A stretch of DNA of 33,853 nucleotides, taken from positions 1-33,853 of IMG/VR virus record IMGVR_UViG_3300044609_001707; one strand, 5' to 3'. This DNA comes from a virus. The notes under the pieces are model-generated. The model ran no database searches, was not told the origin of the DNA, and saw only the letters and a program-made list of their open reading frames with translations. This document shows positions 8,641-15,719 of the stretch, piece by piece. A program made the position numbers and the translations under genes. Every line of letters begins with the position of its first letter. Within the stretch, counting starts at the first letter, position 1.

Positions 8641-8925
8641 TTAAACAGACTTACCGGTGACAGTGTAGTGCTTGTTAAGAAGTCTATAAAGAGTTCTAGC
8701 CTCAGAACCGCTCAGTCGAATCGAGGTGTCAGGAAGCTCAATGTACAGAGAGCTTGCCTTGGAAGCAGGATTAGTAGTGATTGCAAACGATGCAGTTCCC
8801 TCATCCCTGTTGTAAGTCTCAGTCCTGAGCTCACCATTGTTGTCCTCGGAAAACTTGAGGAACGAATTACGATTACGGGTCTTGTTGCTAACGATGTTCA
8901 TCTCAATCATGTTCTTACGCGACAT
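8641..8925 (-). CDS. Small basic protein, function unknown
   Basis: 94 residues, with GGAG seven bases before the ATG. The first ~30 residues are polar and basic (MSRKNMIEMN..NKTRNRNSF), the middle is strand-like, and the last ~25 carry SIRLSGSEARTLYRLLNKHY. That last helix pattern is echoed in the next two genes of the operon (199 and 71 residues). It is the first gene behind the promoter-like element at 8963-8991, so it probably leads a three-gene unit that ends at the terminator at 7774-7805. No domain is recognised. Small basic early-type phage proteins often bind nucleic acid, but nothing here proves that. Confidence 0.6.
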   Translation of the reverse strand: MSRKNMIEMNIVSNKTRNRNSFLKFSEDNNGELRTETYNRDEGTASFAITTNPASKASSLYIELPDTSIRLSGSEARTLYRLLNKHYTVTGKSV

Positions 8926-8962
8926 TTTATCTCCGCGGTCTTGTTATCATCACCGCAAAGCA

Positions 8963-8991
8963 AACATACCACAAGGGTGTGAAATGGACAA
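8963..8991 (-). promoter_or_regulatory. Sigma70-type promoter candidate
   Basis: On the minus strand TTGTCC (8991-8986) is followed after exactly 17 bases by TATGTT (8968-8963), 38 bases before the start of the 94-residue gene. Each box matches four of six consensus bases. Position and spacing are good; sequence alone cannot prove use. Confidence 0.45.
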
Positions 8992-8995
8992 AAGT

Positions 8996-9541
8996 TTATT
9001 TCGTCGGGGATAAAAGAGGATTTTTTGAATCGCTTTTATTCTGTTTATCTGACGTTTTGGAAATTTTTGTTAAATCTCCATCTTTCGCAGCCTCTGCATT
9101 TTTCATTGAATCCTGTAATGTTGCTAGTTCATCTTTTACTGAATCTGCGCCTTGTTTTAACTTTCGTAAAAGATCAGCTGGGGTTAGTTTATCTAATTTT
9201 TTATTCTGATAATAACTATTAACTACGCTTCTTGCGGCGTTGCCTGCAACCGCGGCCACCTGATCTGCAGGTTTATCTGAAGATTTTGTAACCTTTTCAA
9301 TTTTTTTTGCAACGACCCCACTATTCATTGACGCATCAAGTGCCTTAACGGCTGATGATTGAGGTTTTGATTTGATTTCTGTATCAGTTTGATCTACGTT
9401 ATTCGACGGAGTGGAGGGATTTGTACCAGAAGTACCCGTTGTTGACTTTGACATGTTTTCATTTAGTGAATGCAATGTTTCAAAGATGAATTCTTTTAAA
9501 AAATTGAAAGAAGAAAGACGTTGATTTGACCTGAGATTCAT
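8996..9541 (-). CDS. Ala/Ser/Lys-rich protein with a leader-like N-terminus
   Basis: I place the start at the ATG at 9541 (181 residues). A longer reading to 9598 needs a GTG and overlaps the divergent plus-strand gene. No clear ribosome binding site is seen at either. The N-terminus (FNFLKEFIFETLHSLNEN, residues 12-29) looks like a short amphipathic leader with hydrophobic-x-Glu sites, comparable to T4 capsid-targeting leaders. The rest is low complexity, rich in Ser, Lys, Asp and Ala, with a helical part (about 95-150) and no Cys. If the leader is real this would be an internal head protein released by the prohead protease after Glu28; this is inference. An alternative is a small scaffold or DNA-associated protein. 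The family is not recognised. Confidence 0.55.
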   Translation of the reverse strand: MNLRSNQRLSSFNFLKEFIFETLHSLNENMSKSTTGTSGTNPSTPSNNVDQTDTEIKSKPQSSAVKALDASMNSGVVAKKIEKVTKSSDKPADQVAAVAGNAARSVVNSYYQNKKLDKLTPADLLRKLKQGADSVKDELATLQDSMKNAEAAKDGDLTKISKTSDKQNKSDSKNPLLSPTK

Positions 9542-9601
9542 GAATCTAACTATCAAAATGAAATACAAAACATCACAATAACGGGTGATATGATTCACGA
9601 C

Positions 9602-10078
9602 ATGAACATATTCGTCCTATCAGAAGATCCACGTGAAGCTGCACGGATGCACTGTGACCGTCATGTCCTGAAAATGATCTTAGAGAGCGGCCAGATGTTG
9701 TGTGCTGCACATCCTCCCGAGGTTGCCCCTTGGAAACGTACCCACTATCATCATCCTTGCACCGTGTGGACTCGCACGACACAATCAAATTATTCTTGGT
9801 TGGCCGAACTCGGTACCGCTCTCTGTGATGAATATAGACGGCGGTACGGGAAGATACATAAATCAGAGGTGGTAATCAATTGGTGCAGGAATAATATTCC
9901 TCCAAGTGTGCCCGAGGGTCCACTGACGCCATTTGTGATAGCGATCAAGGATCCACAGTATCACAAGGCGGACGTGGTGGAGTCTTATAGGTCTTATTAC
10001 CTGGGTGACAAGGTCAGGTTTGCCAAGTGGAAGCACTCTGAACAACCCGACTGGTGGAATCCACCCTCACCTACCTGA
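9602..10078 (+). CDS. Conserved phage/bacterial protein of unknown function
   Basis: 158 residues from the ATG at 9602. An in-frame ATG four codons earlier (9590) is possible, but relatives that I recall begin MNIFVL, which fits 9602. The pattern is distinctive: CDRHVLKMILESGQ, then HHPCTVWTR, then YSWLAELG..LCDEYRRRYGKIHKSE, then PLTPFV, then a SYRSYY and WWNPP end. I recall this order from a widespread uncharacterised family of phage and bacterial proteins. The conserved His, Cys and Trp suggest an enzyme or metal site, but no activity is known to me. It is the only rightward gene between 1 kb and the right end. It runs head-on into the cysteine-cluster gene and overlaps it by 12 bases, which suggests separate acquisition. 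Confidence 0.75.
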   Translation: MNIFVLSEDPREAARMHCDRHVLKMILESGQMLCAAHPPEVAPWKRTHYHHPCTVWTRTTQSNYSWLAELGTALCDEYRRRYGKIHKSEVVINWCRNNIPPSVPEGPLTPFVIAIKDPQYHKADVVESYRSYYLGDKVRFAKWKHSEQPDWWNPPSPT

Positions 10079-10495
10079 CATCGACTGCCTAAAAGAAGGA
10101 CTGCCGATTGAGTGGTGTTTACCTTCAATCTCATAAAACAAGTTGTTGCCCGTTTCCAAGGCCCATTGGATAAGCCAATTTAACGTAGCAACGTTAAGCT
10201 TTCCTCCCGCCTCGGCGACTTCATAGTGCGTCAACTCAGGTTTCATGGGATGAATCACCTTGGTGATGATGACGCCCGTCAAGTCAGGACGCATCCACAC
10301 CGGAAAGATATCTTCAGATTTCCATGCGCAATTGTAGTTCCTGCAGGTTCCAGGCCTGTCCTCATATATTGTGCACTTCCCGGTGGCCAAGAAGAAACAG
10401 TTCCTTCCTGGAAACATCTTGTGACCTTTGATGTCTGCCGATAACCAACCTTCACAACATTTTGTGCAAGAACCACACTCTCTGCTTTCAGACAT
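10067..10495 (-). CDS. YkgJ-type CxxCxxCC cysteine-cluster protein
   Basis: 142 residues with AAGGA before the ATG. The N-terminus has CGSCTKCC (Cys7, 10, 13, 14). Cys33 and Cys41 follow, and then YEDRPGTCRNYNC (Cys51, Cys56). This is the signature of the YkgJ/UPF0153 family, thought to bind zinc or an iron-sulfur cluster. The C-terminal half is a helical region without known motifs. The family's biochemical role is not established, and phage members are usually of unknown function. The gene overlaps the end of the HNH gene by eight bases and the convergent plus-strand gene by twelve, so the three form a compact accessory pocket between the capsid operon and the small-gene cluster. Confidence 0.8.
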   Translation of the reverse strand: MSESRECGSCTKCCEGWLSADIKGHKMFPGRNCFFLATGKCTIYEDRPGTCRNYNCAWKSEDIFPVWMRPDLTGVIITKVIHPMKPELTHYEVAEAGGKLNVATLNWLIQWALETGNNLFYEIEGKHHSIGSPSFRQSMSGR

Positions 10496-10832
10496 TTTTC
10501 TTCCTTAAAACCATGTGATTTTCATTTACGCGCCAATCAATCTCGTCCAGTGGGGATTCCTGATCTTTCTTGTGCCACACCACTGTCCTTCCTCCCAACG
10601 CAGTTGAACTGAACACCCCGAGGATGATTATGTCACCAGCGTGAACAAGATCGTGACAAGTGTGACACAAGATTGCAAGGTTGATGTTGTCGTTCGTACT
10701 ACGAGGATCGCACCTGGGAATCACGTGATGAATGTTCAGAGCATGTGGATTATCAAACCCACACACTTCACACCTCTCCTTCAATAATTTCGGTTGTCCA
10801 CGTTTCCTACGAATCACTAGAAAAATGTACAA
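10488..10832 (-). CDS. HNH endonuclease
   Basis: Up to 114 residues. It has a zinc-binding CxxC (Cys21, Cys24), the catalytic HHVIPR (His35-His36), a downstream Asn (NINLAILC) and a second CHTCHDLVH (Cys56, Cys59, His60, His64). This is the full HNH/McrA-like fold. Enzymes of this type nick or cut DNA; a small free-standing phage member can act as a homing endonuclease, a packaging-associated nuclease or a host-DNA nuclease. The start is uncertain: the frame begins at a TTG (10832) that overlaps the -10 box of the candidate promoter, and a GTG at 10817 is an alternative; neither has a clear ribosome binding site. It lies just beyond the terminator of the capsid gene and is followed by the YkgJ-type gene. 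Confidence 0.85.
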   Translation of the reverse strand: MYIFLVIRRKRGQPKLLKERCEVCGFDNPHALNIHHVIPRCDPRSTNDNINLAILCHTCHDLVHAGDIIILGVFSSTALGGRTVVWHKKDQESPLDEIDWRVNENHMVLRKKNV

Positions 10833-10860
10833 TTAATTCATGGTTAGTTAACCATAACAA
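10832..10860 (-). promoter_or_regulatory. Promoter candidate with a palindromic spacer
   Basis: On the minus strand TTGTTA (10860-10855) and ATTAAT (10837-10832) are 17 bases apart. The spacer is filled by the near-palindrome TGGTTAACTAACCA (10854-10841). It would drive the HNH and YkgJ-type genes after the capsid terminator. The -35 box overlaps the terminator's T-tract. Each box matches four of six consensus bases, so this is tentative. Confidence 0.3.
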
Positions 10861-10885
10861 AAAAAAGCCGCCTCGCGGCGGCTTT
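10855..10885 (-). terminator. Rho-independent terminator of the head operon
   Basis: Read on the minus strand, AAAGCCGCC pairs with GGCGGCTTT (10885-10877 with 10872-10864) around a four-base loop, and the T-run continues to 10855. It lies 30 bases past the stop of the major capsid gene and is the strongest hairpin in the right-hand part of the window, as expected after the most highly expressed gene. Confidence 0.92.
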
Positions 10886-10914
10886 AAAACTAAGGAAGAT
10901 TCCTTATGTTTTGA

Positions 10915-12822
10915 TTAAATCACGTTCATGTCCATGACTGTGACGGTTCCGTAGAAGTCGCTTCTGATGACCTTCTTACCGTAGCGAGTCATCACACCCT
11001 TACGTGGCGTGAAGTCCTCAGGTGCGAAGATCGTCGGGGTGACGATGAGCGGAACGTAAGGAGCATAGACGTAGCCGGTCTCGAGGTAGCTGCCACCCTT
11101 GTAGCCGACGAGGATCTTGTTACGTGGGAAGTAAGGATCCTTGTAGACCGTGAAGCGGTTCGACACGGTACCGATTGCCTCTGCGCCGATCGTGAACGGC
11201 GAACCAACCTGGCCCTCACCGTCGAGCGAGAACTTGGGCTTGTAGAGAACCGATGACTCGAGGATGGTGCAGACGTCTGGGCCGGTCACGAGGAAGTTGG
11301 CCGAACCACGGAGTGTCTTCCTGTGGATGGTGTTTGCCACGTCGATGATTGTCTCGACGAGGGTCTCGTACCACTCACGGACAGTACCGGTGAACTGCGG
11401 TCCAATCTGGAGCGAGTTGGCAAGTGCCTGACGATCGCCTGTCACCTTGTTAACAAAGCGACCGGGGCTACGTGACCAGTAGTAGTTGGCACCGTTAGCT
11501 GACGTCACGAGGTCACCGAGGATCTCGCGGTCGATCTCAAGGGCAATCTGCTCCGAGAGGATCGATGTCAACTCAACCTCGGCGTCCATCGAGTGATAGG
11601 CGTTGAGGTCCTGAGCAAGCTCAGGCGACCAACGGGCACGCAGCTTGCGTGTCGTGGCGGTGATGGCGATCGACTCGATCTTGATGTCAATCTCGGGGAT
11701 TGCAGGAGCAGGTGTACCCGATCCTGAACCGAAGTCAGACTCAAATGATGGGATTGTAAGAACTGCGCCGGGTGCTCCAGCGTCGCCGCCTACGTTCTCC
11801 AGTGTGTCAGCCTTGGCATAACTGAGTGTAGCAGTGCCGACAGTAACGCCGCCACCATTTGCACACTTAACCACGAACTGAACGTGATCACCGTTCAATG
11901 CATCAGGTGTGAAACGCTTACCTGAACCTGAGCCCGTAATTGTACCACGCTTATTAAGTCTGCGTAGGTTGAGAACGCCTGCGCCTGACTGGTACTGCTC
12001 ACCCCATGCTGATGCGCCAGTAAGGCCGCTAACAAGTGCAAGCTGATCAACCGCAAGAAGATCGGCGGTACCTGGCAATGCAGAGGTTGGAACATACAGG
12101 AAAAGAGCATCAAGGTTGTTCAGAGAGAGGTCTGTCTCAACCTGCTGGTCAAATCCCATCAAGCGAGCGTTGGAACCCGAGAAGTCAGAAACTGATGAAA
12201 CAAGTCCTGACTGAACCCATGAACCATTCTCGTGCCACGAACCTGAGAAGACTGTACCTGCCGCAAGGTTAAGATCTGTCTTGACGCCGTGAACCTTTGA
12301 GTATCCGACGTTGACGAGATCATACATGCCACCCGTGGCGAGTGATCCTGAACGGATTCCCTTACCGGTTGGGTTGTTGTAGATTGACTGGCCACGCTGG
12401 TAGGTTGCACCGAGTGTACCACCCGAAAGATCCTCACCCCAGTCACCACCCACGTTTGAACCGTATGTGTAGTCTAGATAGAAGATGAGGCCCGAGGGGA
12501 GCGACATTGGCTGGATCGAGACGAGCTCGTTGGCAACGAGGCCACCGAACACCCTACGAACGATCGGGAATGCGATATTGCTGAAGCCCTGGATCTGACC
12601 CGACGATGCGAGGTTTCCACCACCTGTCGACAGCGAGTTGGACTCCTTCAGGACCTGGGCAGCCTGGTTCTCCAGGAGCTGCGACATTGTCTCACGGCGG
12701 TTGCCATCAAGGCCACGGAGAAGGCCTGTACGGCTCCACTTCTCGACAAGGCGGGCACGCTCAGCACCGATGTGCTTCTCGCGAATTCCCTGAGCTAACT
12801 GATCTAATGTAAACTGCTTCAT
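10915..12822 (-). CDS. 23: Major capsid protein, T4 gp23-like
   Basis: 635 residues with GGAG eight bases before the ATG. It builds the head shell. Recognisable parts are LLENQAAQVLKE (49-60), then FPIVRRVFGGLVANELVSIQPM (85-106) with PSGLIFYLDYTYG. Next is RKLRARWSPELAQDLNAYH (392-410) with AEVELTSILSEQIALEIDREI, the hallmark region of gp23 proteins. By analogy with T4, the prohead protease should remove the N-terminus after Glu60 (LKE|S). T4 gp23 is 521 residues; the surplus here lies between about 165 and 380, a Gly/Ser/Thr-rich stretch that may be a surface-exposed domain. Base composition is unusual for the window: 35 G+C in the 60 bases from 11041, consistent with codons tuned for high expression. 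Last gene of the head block, ended by a strong terminator. Confidence 0.93.
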   Translation of the reverse strand: MKQFTLDQLAQGIREKHIGAERARLVEKWSRTGLLRGLDGNRRETMSQLLENQAAQVLKESNSLSTGGGNLASSGQIQGFSNIAFPIVRRVFGGLVANELVSIQPMSLPSGLIFYLDYTYGSNVGGDWGEDLSGGTLGATYQRGQSIYNNPTGKGIRSGSLATGGMYDLVNVGYSKVHGVKTDLNLAAGTVFSGSWHENGSWVQSGLVSSVSDFSGSNARLMGFDQQVETDLSLNNLDALFLYVPTSALPGTADLLAVDQLALVSGLTGASAWGEQYQSGAGVLNLRRLNKRGTITGSGSGKRFTPDALNGDHVQFVVKCANGGGVTVGTATLSYAKADTLENVGGDAGAPGAVLTIPSFESDFGSGSGTPAPAIPEIDIKIESIAITATTRKLRARWSPELAQDLNAYHSMDAEVELTSILSEQIALEIDREILGDLVTSANGANYYWSRSPGRFVNKVTGDRQALANSLQIGPQFTGTVREWYETLVETIIDVANTIHRKTLRGSANFLVTGPDVCTILESSVLYKPKFSLDGEGQVGSPFTIGAEAIGTVSNRFTVYKDPYFPRNKILVGYKGGSYLETGYVYAPYVPLIVTPTIFAPEDFTPRKGVMTRYGKKVIRSDFYGTVTVMDMNVI

Positions 12823-12868
12823 TTTAAAACTCCATTAATGTTGGTTGTTAGAAATTATGTTCAATGCA

Positions 12869-14506
12869 TTACTTGGTAATGCCGGCCAGACGTGCCCAAC
12901 GATCGGTCTCAAATCCCTCATTGAGGTTTGTCGATGCCGGACGAGTTGCCCTTGACGAAGAACCGAGGACCTTACGATCTCTCGACTCCGACAGAGGACG
13001 AGACGTTCCTGCCAATGTCTTGGTCAGGCTTTCATAAACAAGCTTGACCTCACGAAGGTTACGGGCCTCATCGAGACGCTCGATGATCTCAGCCTTCTGC
13101 CTCTTGGAAAGCGACTCATTCTGGAGAAGCTTGTTCGTGTAGATCAACTTTGCGTTGAACAGATTCGATTCTGCCAACTTTGCGCGGAGTTTGGATTCGG
13201 CCTGTACCGCGTGCCTATTGGATGCGTCATTATGACGTGCACCATTGCGGGCATTACGCCTCGATTCAGCTACGTTATCTCTGCGGATCTTGTAGTCAAG
13301 GGGATCTCCCTCATCATCTACATCTCCGCCAAAATCATCCATATCACCAGGTCCATGACCCTTGGTTGAAGGAACTGCCTCTTCGGCAAGTCTCCTGTTT
13401 CTTCTGCGTGATTCGGCAATCATTCGGGCCTGACGGGCTCGTGACTCGCGGATGACCTTCATGCGAGAGATCTCACGACGCAGCATTCCTTCGTCGATCT
13501 CAACAACGAGGTTATTGCTCAAACGACGACGTGATTCCATTGCATAGTTATGTCCTTCCTCCTTGGGCTCCTCTTCCTCTTCGCCGACACCGCCGTCGAG
13601 GTCCATGTCCTCATCGCCCATATCTTCGCCTTCATCTCCGCCTTCATCATCGAGGTCGAGTTCAAAATCATCGCCCTCGTCATCCATGTCTTCGCCTTCA
13701 TCTCCACCTTCATCATCGAGGTCGAGTTCGTCTGCTCCGAGAATTTTGATTGATGAACCTTGAAAATCATCTGCTGAAATGTTGTCACCATCAATCTCTA
13801 TCGTGACAGTTTCTTCATTGAGGTGTCTTCTTCTACCGAATCTGTTATTACGCATATTTTGCTCCTGAAGCTGGTTAAGTTCTTTATAAAACGATTCTAA
13901 CGTCAATTCATACTCATTTTTCTTGCGAGGATCTGACACAGATTCCTGCACATGCTCATACATAGCTTCCACCTGAGAAATTAACTTCCCAATTTGCGGT
14001 GAACGATCACGTGATTCTTTCAAGAAAAGAATAGAGTATTTGACATCCTTAATACCCTCGCCCAGCTTCTTAAGCTGACTTCCGAGTGTAACATTTGATG
14101 AACCCATAAATGGACTAAGAGGACCAGGCGAATGTTGGGTTTTATCATAATCTCCCAACTCAAATTCATCTACGTCATCCATCATATCAAGATCACCAAA
14201 CATAGGTGGTTCTACAGGTTCACCTGGGACTCCTAAGTCCATTCGAGGTGCAGGTGCACCGCACCCAGGTGACATTTCATCTGTCATCAAATCACCTTCA
14301 GGTGGAAGACCACCGGGTTCACCAAGATTGAAATCATGATCTTCGAGCTCGTCCATTCCACCATATTCACGTAAAAGTTCTTTTTCTATAAGATCACGAA
14401 TTCGCGGTGTGACAGCCTCGACGAGTGCACGCTTTGCATTGTCCTCGGCAATTTCCTTCAACTTCTTGGCGTCAGCCAGCGCTTCTTCGTAGAGTTGTTT
14501 TGACAT
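12869..14506 (-). CDS. Prohead core scaffold-like protein (T4 gp22 position)
   Basis: 545 residues, with GAGG before the ATG. It lies immediately before the capsid gene, where T4 has the scaffold gp22. The N-terminus is helical (1-50). Then comes a Pro/Asp-rich region, a helical part (140-225), two tandem 22-residue acidic repeats (260-281 and 282-303), and a basic, Arg-rich C-terminal half. The end, GFETDRWARLAGI, resembles the C-terminus of scaffold proteins I recall from other phages. T4 gp22 binds the capsid protein with its C-terminus, so the same is likely here. Twelve Glu-Ser pairs occur, for example at residues 164, 324, 354, 365, 414, 437, 446 and 507; many fit the gp21-type hydrophobic-x-Glu cleavage pattern, as expected for a scaffold digested after assembly. 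GC content falls from the 3' to the 5' part. Confidence 0.8.
   Translation of the reverse strand: MSKQLYEEALADAKKLKEIAEDNAKRALVEAVTPRIRDLIEKELLREYGGMDELEDHDFNLGEPGGLPPEGDLMTDEMSPGCGAPAPRMDLGVPGEPVEPPMFGDLDMMDDVDEFELGDYDKTQHSPGPLSPFMGSSNVTLGSQLKKLGEGIKDVKYSILFLKESRDRSPQIGKLISQVEAMYEHVQESVSDPRKKNEYELTLESFYKELNQLQEQNMRNNRFGRRRHLNEETVTIEIDGDNISADDFQGSSIKILGADELDLDDEGGDEGEDMDDEGDDFELDLDDEGGDEGEDMGDEDMDLDGGVGEEEEEPKEEGHNYAMESRRRLSNNLVVEIDEGMLRREISRMKVIRESRARQARMIAESRRRNRRLAEEAVPSTKGHGPGDMDDFGGDVDDEGDPLDYKIRRDNVAESRRNARNGARHNDASNRHAVQAESKLRAKLAESNLFNAKLIYTNKLLQNESLSKRQKAEIIERLDEARNLREVKLVYESLTKTLAGTSRPLSESRDRKVLGSSSRATRPASTNLNEGFETDRWARLAGITK
13598..13729 (-). repeat. Tandem 66-base repeat encoding acidic 22-residue units
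   Basis: Two adjacent 66-base units (13664-13729 and 13598-13663). The first 41 bases of each (13689-13729 and 13623-13663) differ at one position; the remainder has diverged. They encode ELDLDDEGGDEGEDM plus seven further residues. The repeat is inside the scaffold-like gene, in frame, and probably arose by slippage or unequal recombination. Confidence 0.9.
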
Positions 14507-14556
14507 ATTTCCTCATCATCTCCAATTTTCAATTAAATATTGGTCATTTCGCATTA

Positions 14557-15129
14557 TTATTCAGGATATTGTTCAATATTAACGAGATTTATGTTGCTTT
14601 CGCCCAACATATTATTCTTGTAGACTGTAGAATCCTTAGGTTGACGTGTATTTACCGTGGTGTCATAACCAGGTTTTACCTGAGAAGGCTTTAATCCTGG
14701 GTTATTTTCCAATAGCTTATCAGTACCTTCAACTCTCACTTCGCCCAACTCGGTAGCATTTACGCCTCTGGCACCTGTGCCTGGTGATGAAACATCAGGA
14801 ACAAAGGCGTTCATCGGATCGCCTGAAGCCTGTGGTGTGAATAAGTCATCAGGATTTTGCCCACCTGGCGGTGTAAACGGTAGATTTTGTCCTGAATAGT
14901 TCATATAAACACCTTGAGGAAACATGTCAGGATCACCACGTTTGCCTCCTCTATTATTTGATGCTCGTAAAAATTCATTTCCGTTTTTTACAATTTCTTC
15001 CCGTATCTGATCAGAAGGTTTATCAGCAAAAGGATTTGCGTCGTTTGAAAATGACCTTGCAAGAAATGTCTTCTTAGCGCTATTTGAAGAAGCATAGGTT
15101 GTATATCTACCTGATCCAGGTCCTGGCAT
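14557..15129 (-). CDS. Head-region protein, paralogue B of a tandem pair
   Basis: 190 residues from the ATG at 15129. A longer frame begins at a TTG (15147), but the strong site GAGGGGG lies just before 15129, and the product then begins MPGPGSGRYTTY, matching its neighbour's MPGKGKYTTY. It is a paralogue of the product of 15174-15707. Both share the N-terminal MPG..YTTY and a central GDPMNAFVPDVSSPG block. Both also have a C-terminal LGESN followed by EQYPE. The LGE|S site (after Glu177) fits prohead protease cutting and would release a short C-terminal peptide. The sequence is polar, Gly/Pro/Asn-rich and probably largely disordered. Located between the small head genes and the scaffold, it is likely a head-assembly or internal protein. 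I do not recognise a named family. Confidence 0.7.
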   Translation of the reverse strand: MPGPGSGRYTTYASSNSAKKTFLARSFSNDANPFADKPSDQIREEIVKNGNEFLRASNNRGGKRGDPDMFPQGVYMNYSGQNLPFTPPGGQNPDDLFTPQASGDPMNAFVPDVSSPGTGARGVNATELGEVRVEGTDKLLENNPGLKPSQVKPGYDTTVNTRQPKDSTVYKNNMLGESNINLVNIEQYPE

Positions 15130-15133
15130 TTTT

Positions 15134-15140
15134 CCCCCTC
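15134..15140 (-). promoter_or_regulatory. Ribosome binding site that fixes a start
   Basis: GAGGGGG on the minus strand, four bases before the ATG at 15129. It supports the ATG over the upstream TTG at 15147 and makes the two paralogues begin alike. Confidence 0.8.
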
Positions 15141-15173
15141 GGTCCAAGACCTGAACCGAAATTGTGTCTTAAA

Positions 15174-15707
15174 TCATTCAGGATATTGTTCAACGTTTTT
15201 AGTGTCAAATGAGTTGCTTTCACCCAAAACGTTTTTCTCATAAACGACTGATCCTTTTGGAAGTCGAGTGTTTGCAGATGGAACATATGATCCATCAAAC
15301 GTTTCCTTGTATTCTTCAGGAGTCTTCTTGGGATTAAGCGCGGGATCTTTGTCAAGACCGCCTGTCTTTCCTGGGCCTGGTGATGAAACGTCAGGAACGA
15401 AAGCATTCATTGGATCGCCTGCACGATCTGTAGGAACGCTTCCATTTGCAGGACCGTATTGCATTCCTCCTCCTGAATACGTCAGGTCAACGCCATTCGG
15501 GAACATACTGGAATCACCACTGGTTTTACCACCACCGGCCTCTGCACGAAGAATCTTGTTTCCTCTATTTACAACTTCTTCCTTGACCTCTTCGGCTTTT
15601 AGGCCACTAAATGGTCCTCCCTTAAAGAGACTATCACGATAGTTCTTTCGTGGAATTTTGACAGGATCAGTTTCGTGATATGTTGTGTATTTACCCTTGC
15701 CTGGCAT
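15174..15707 (-). CDS. Head-region protein, paralogue A of a tandem pair
   Basis: 177 residues, with AGGAGGG before the ATG. It is paralogous to the product of 14557-15129: it shares MPG..YTTY at the start, GDPMNAFVPDVSSPG in the middle and VLGESN...VEQYPE at the end (candidate cut after Glu163). The last coding bases are identical in both genes over 18 bases (15176-15193 and 14559-14576). The region between the shared blocks is polar and Gly-rich, with a helical KAEEVKEEVVNRGNKIL near residues 37-53. Position in the head block and the shared candidate protease site suggest a prohead component, possibly processed. The reason for two copies is unknown; they may have divided a role, as T4 internal proteins have. 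Confidence 0.7.
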   Translation of the reverse strand: MPGKGKYTTYHETDPVKIPRKNYRDSLFKGGPFSGLKAEEVKEEVVNRGNKILRAEAGGGKTSGDSSMFPNGVDLTYSGGGMQYGPANGSVPTDRAGDPMNAFVPDVSSPGPGKTGGLDKDPALNPKKTPEEYKETFDGSYVPSANTRLPKGSVVYEKNVLGESNSFDTKNVEQYPE

Positions 15708-15719
15708 GATACCCTCCTT

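Noticed and set aside
9542-9598. Longer start for the 181-residue gene (GTG at 9598)
   Set aside because: It would overlap the divergent plus-strand gene start and has no ribosome binding site; the ATG at 9541 gives a leader-like N-terminus.
13531-13794. Open frames rich in Pro, Arg and Ser on the plus strand, and a Met/Lys-rich one on the minus strand
   Set aside because: They are out-of-frame readings of the acidic repeat in the scaffold-like gene; the repeated codons keep several frames open. No ribosome binding site and no family match.
15268-15642. 124-residue plus-strand frame
   Set aside because: It is antisense to paralogue A; the minus-strand frame has strong start signals and a paralogue beside it.
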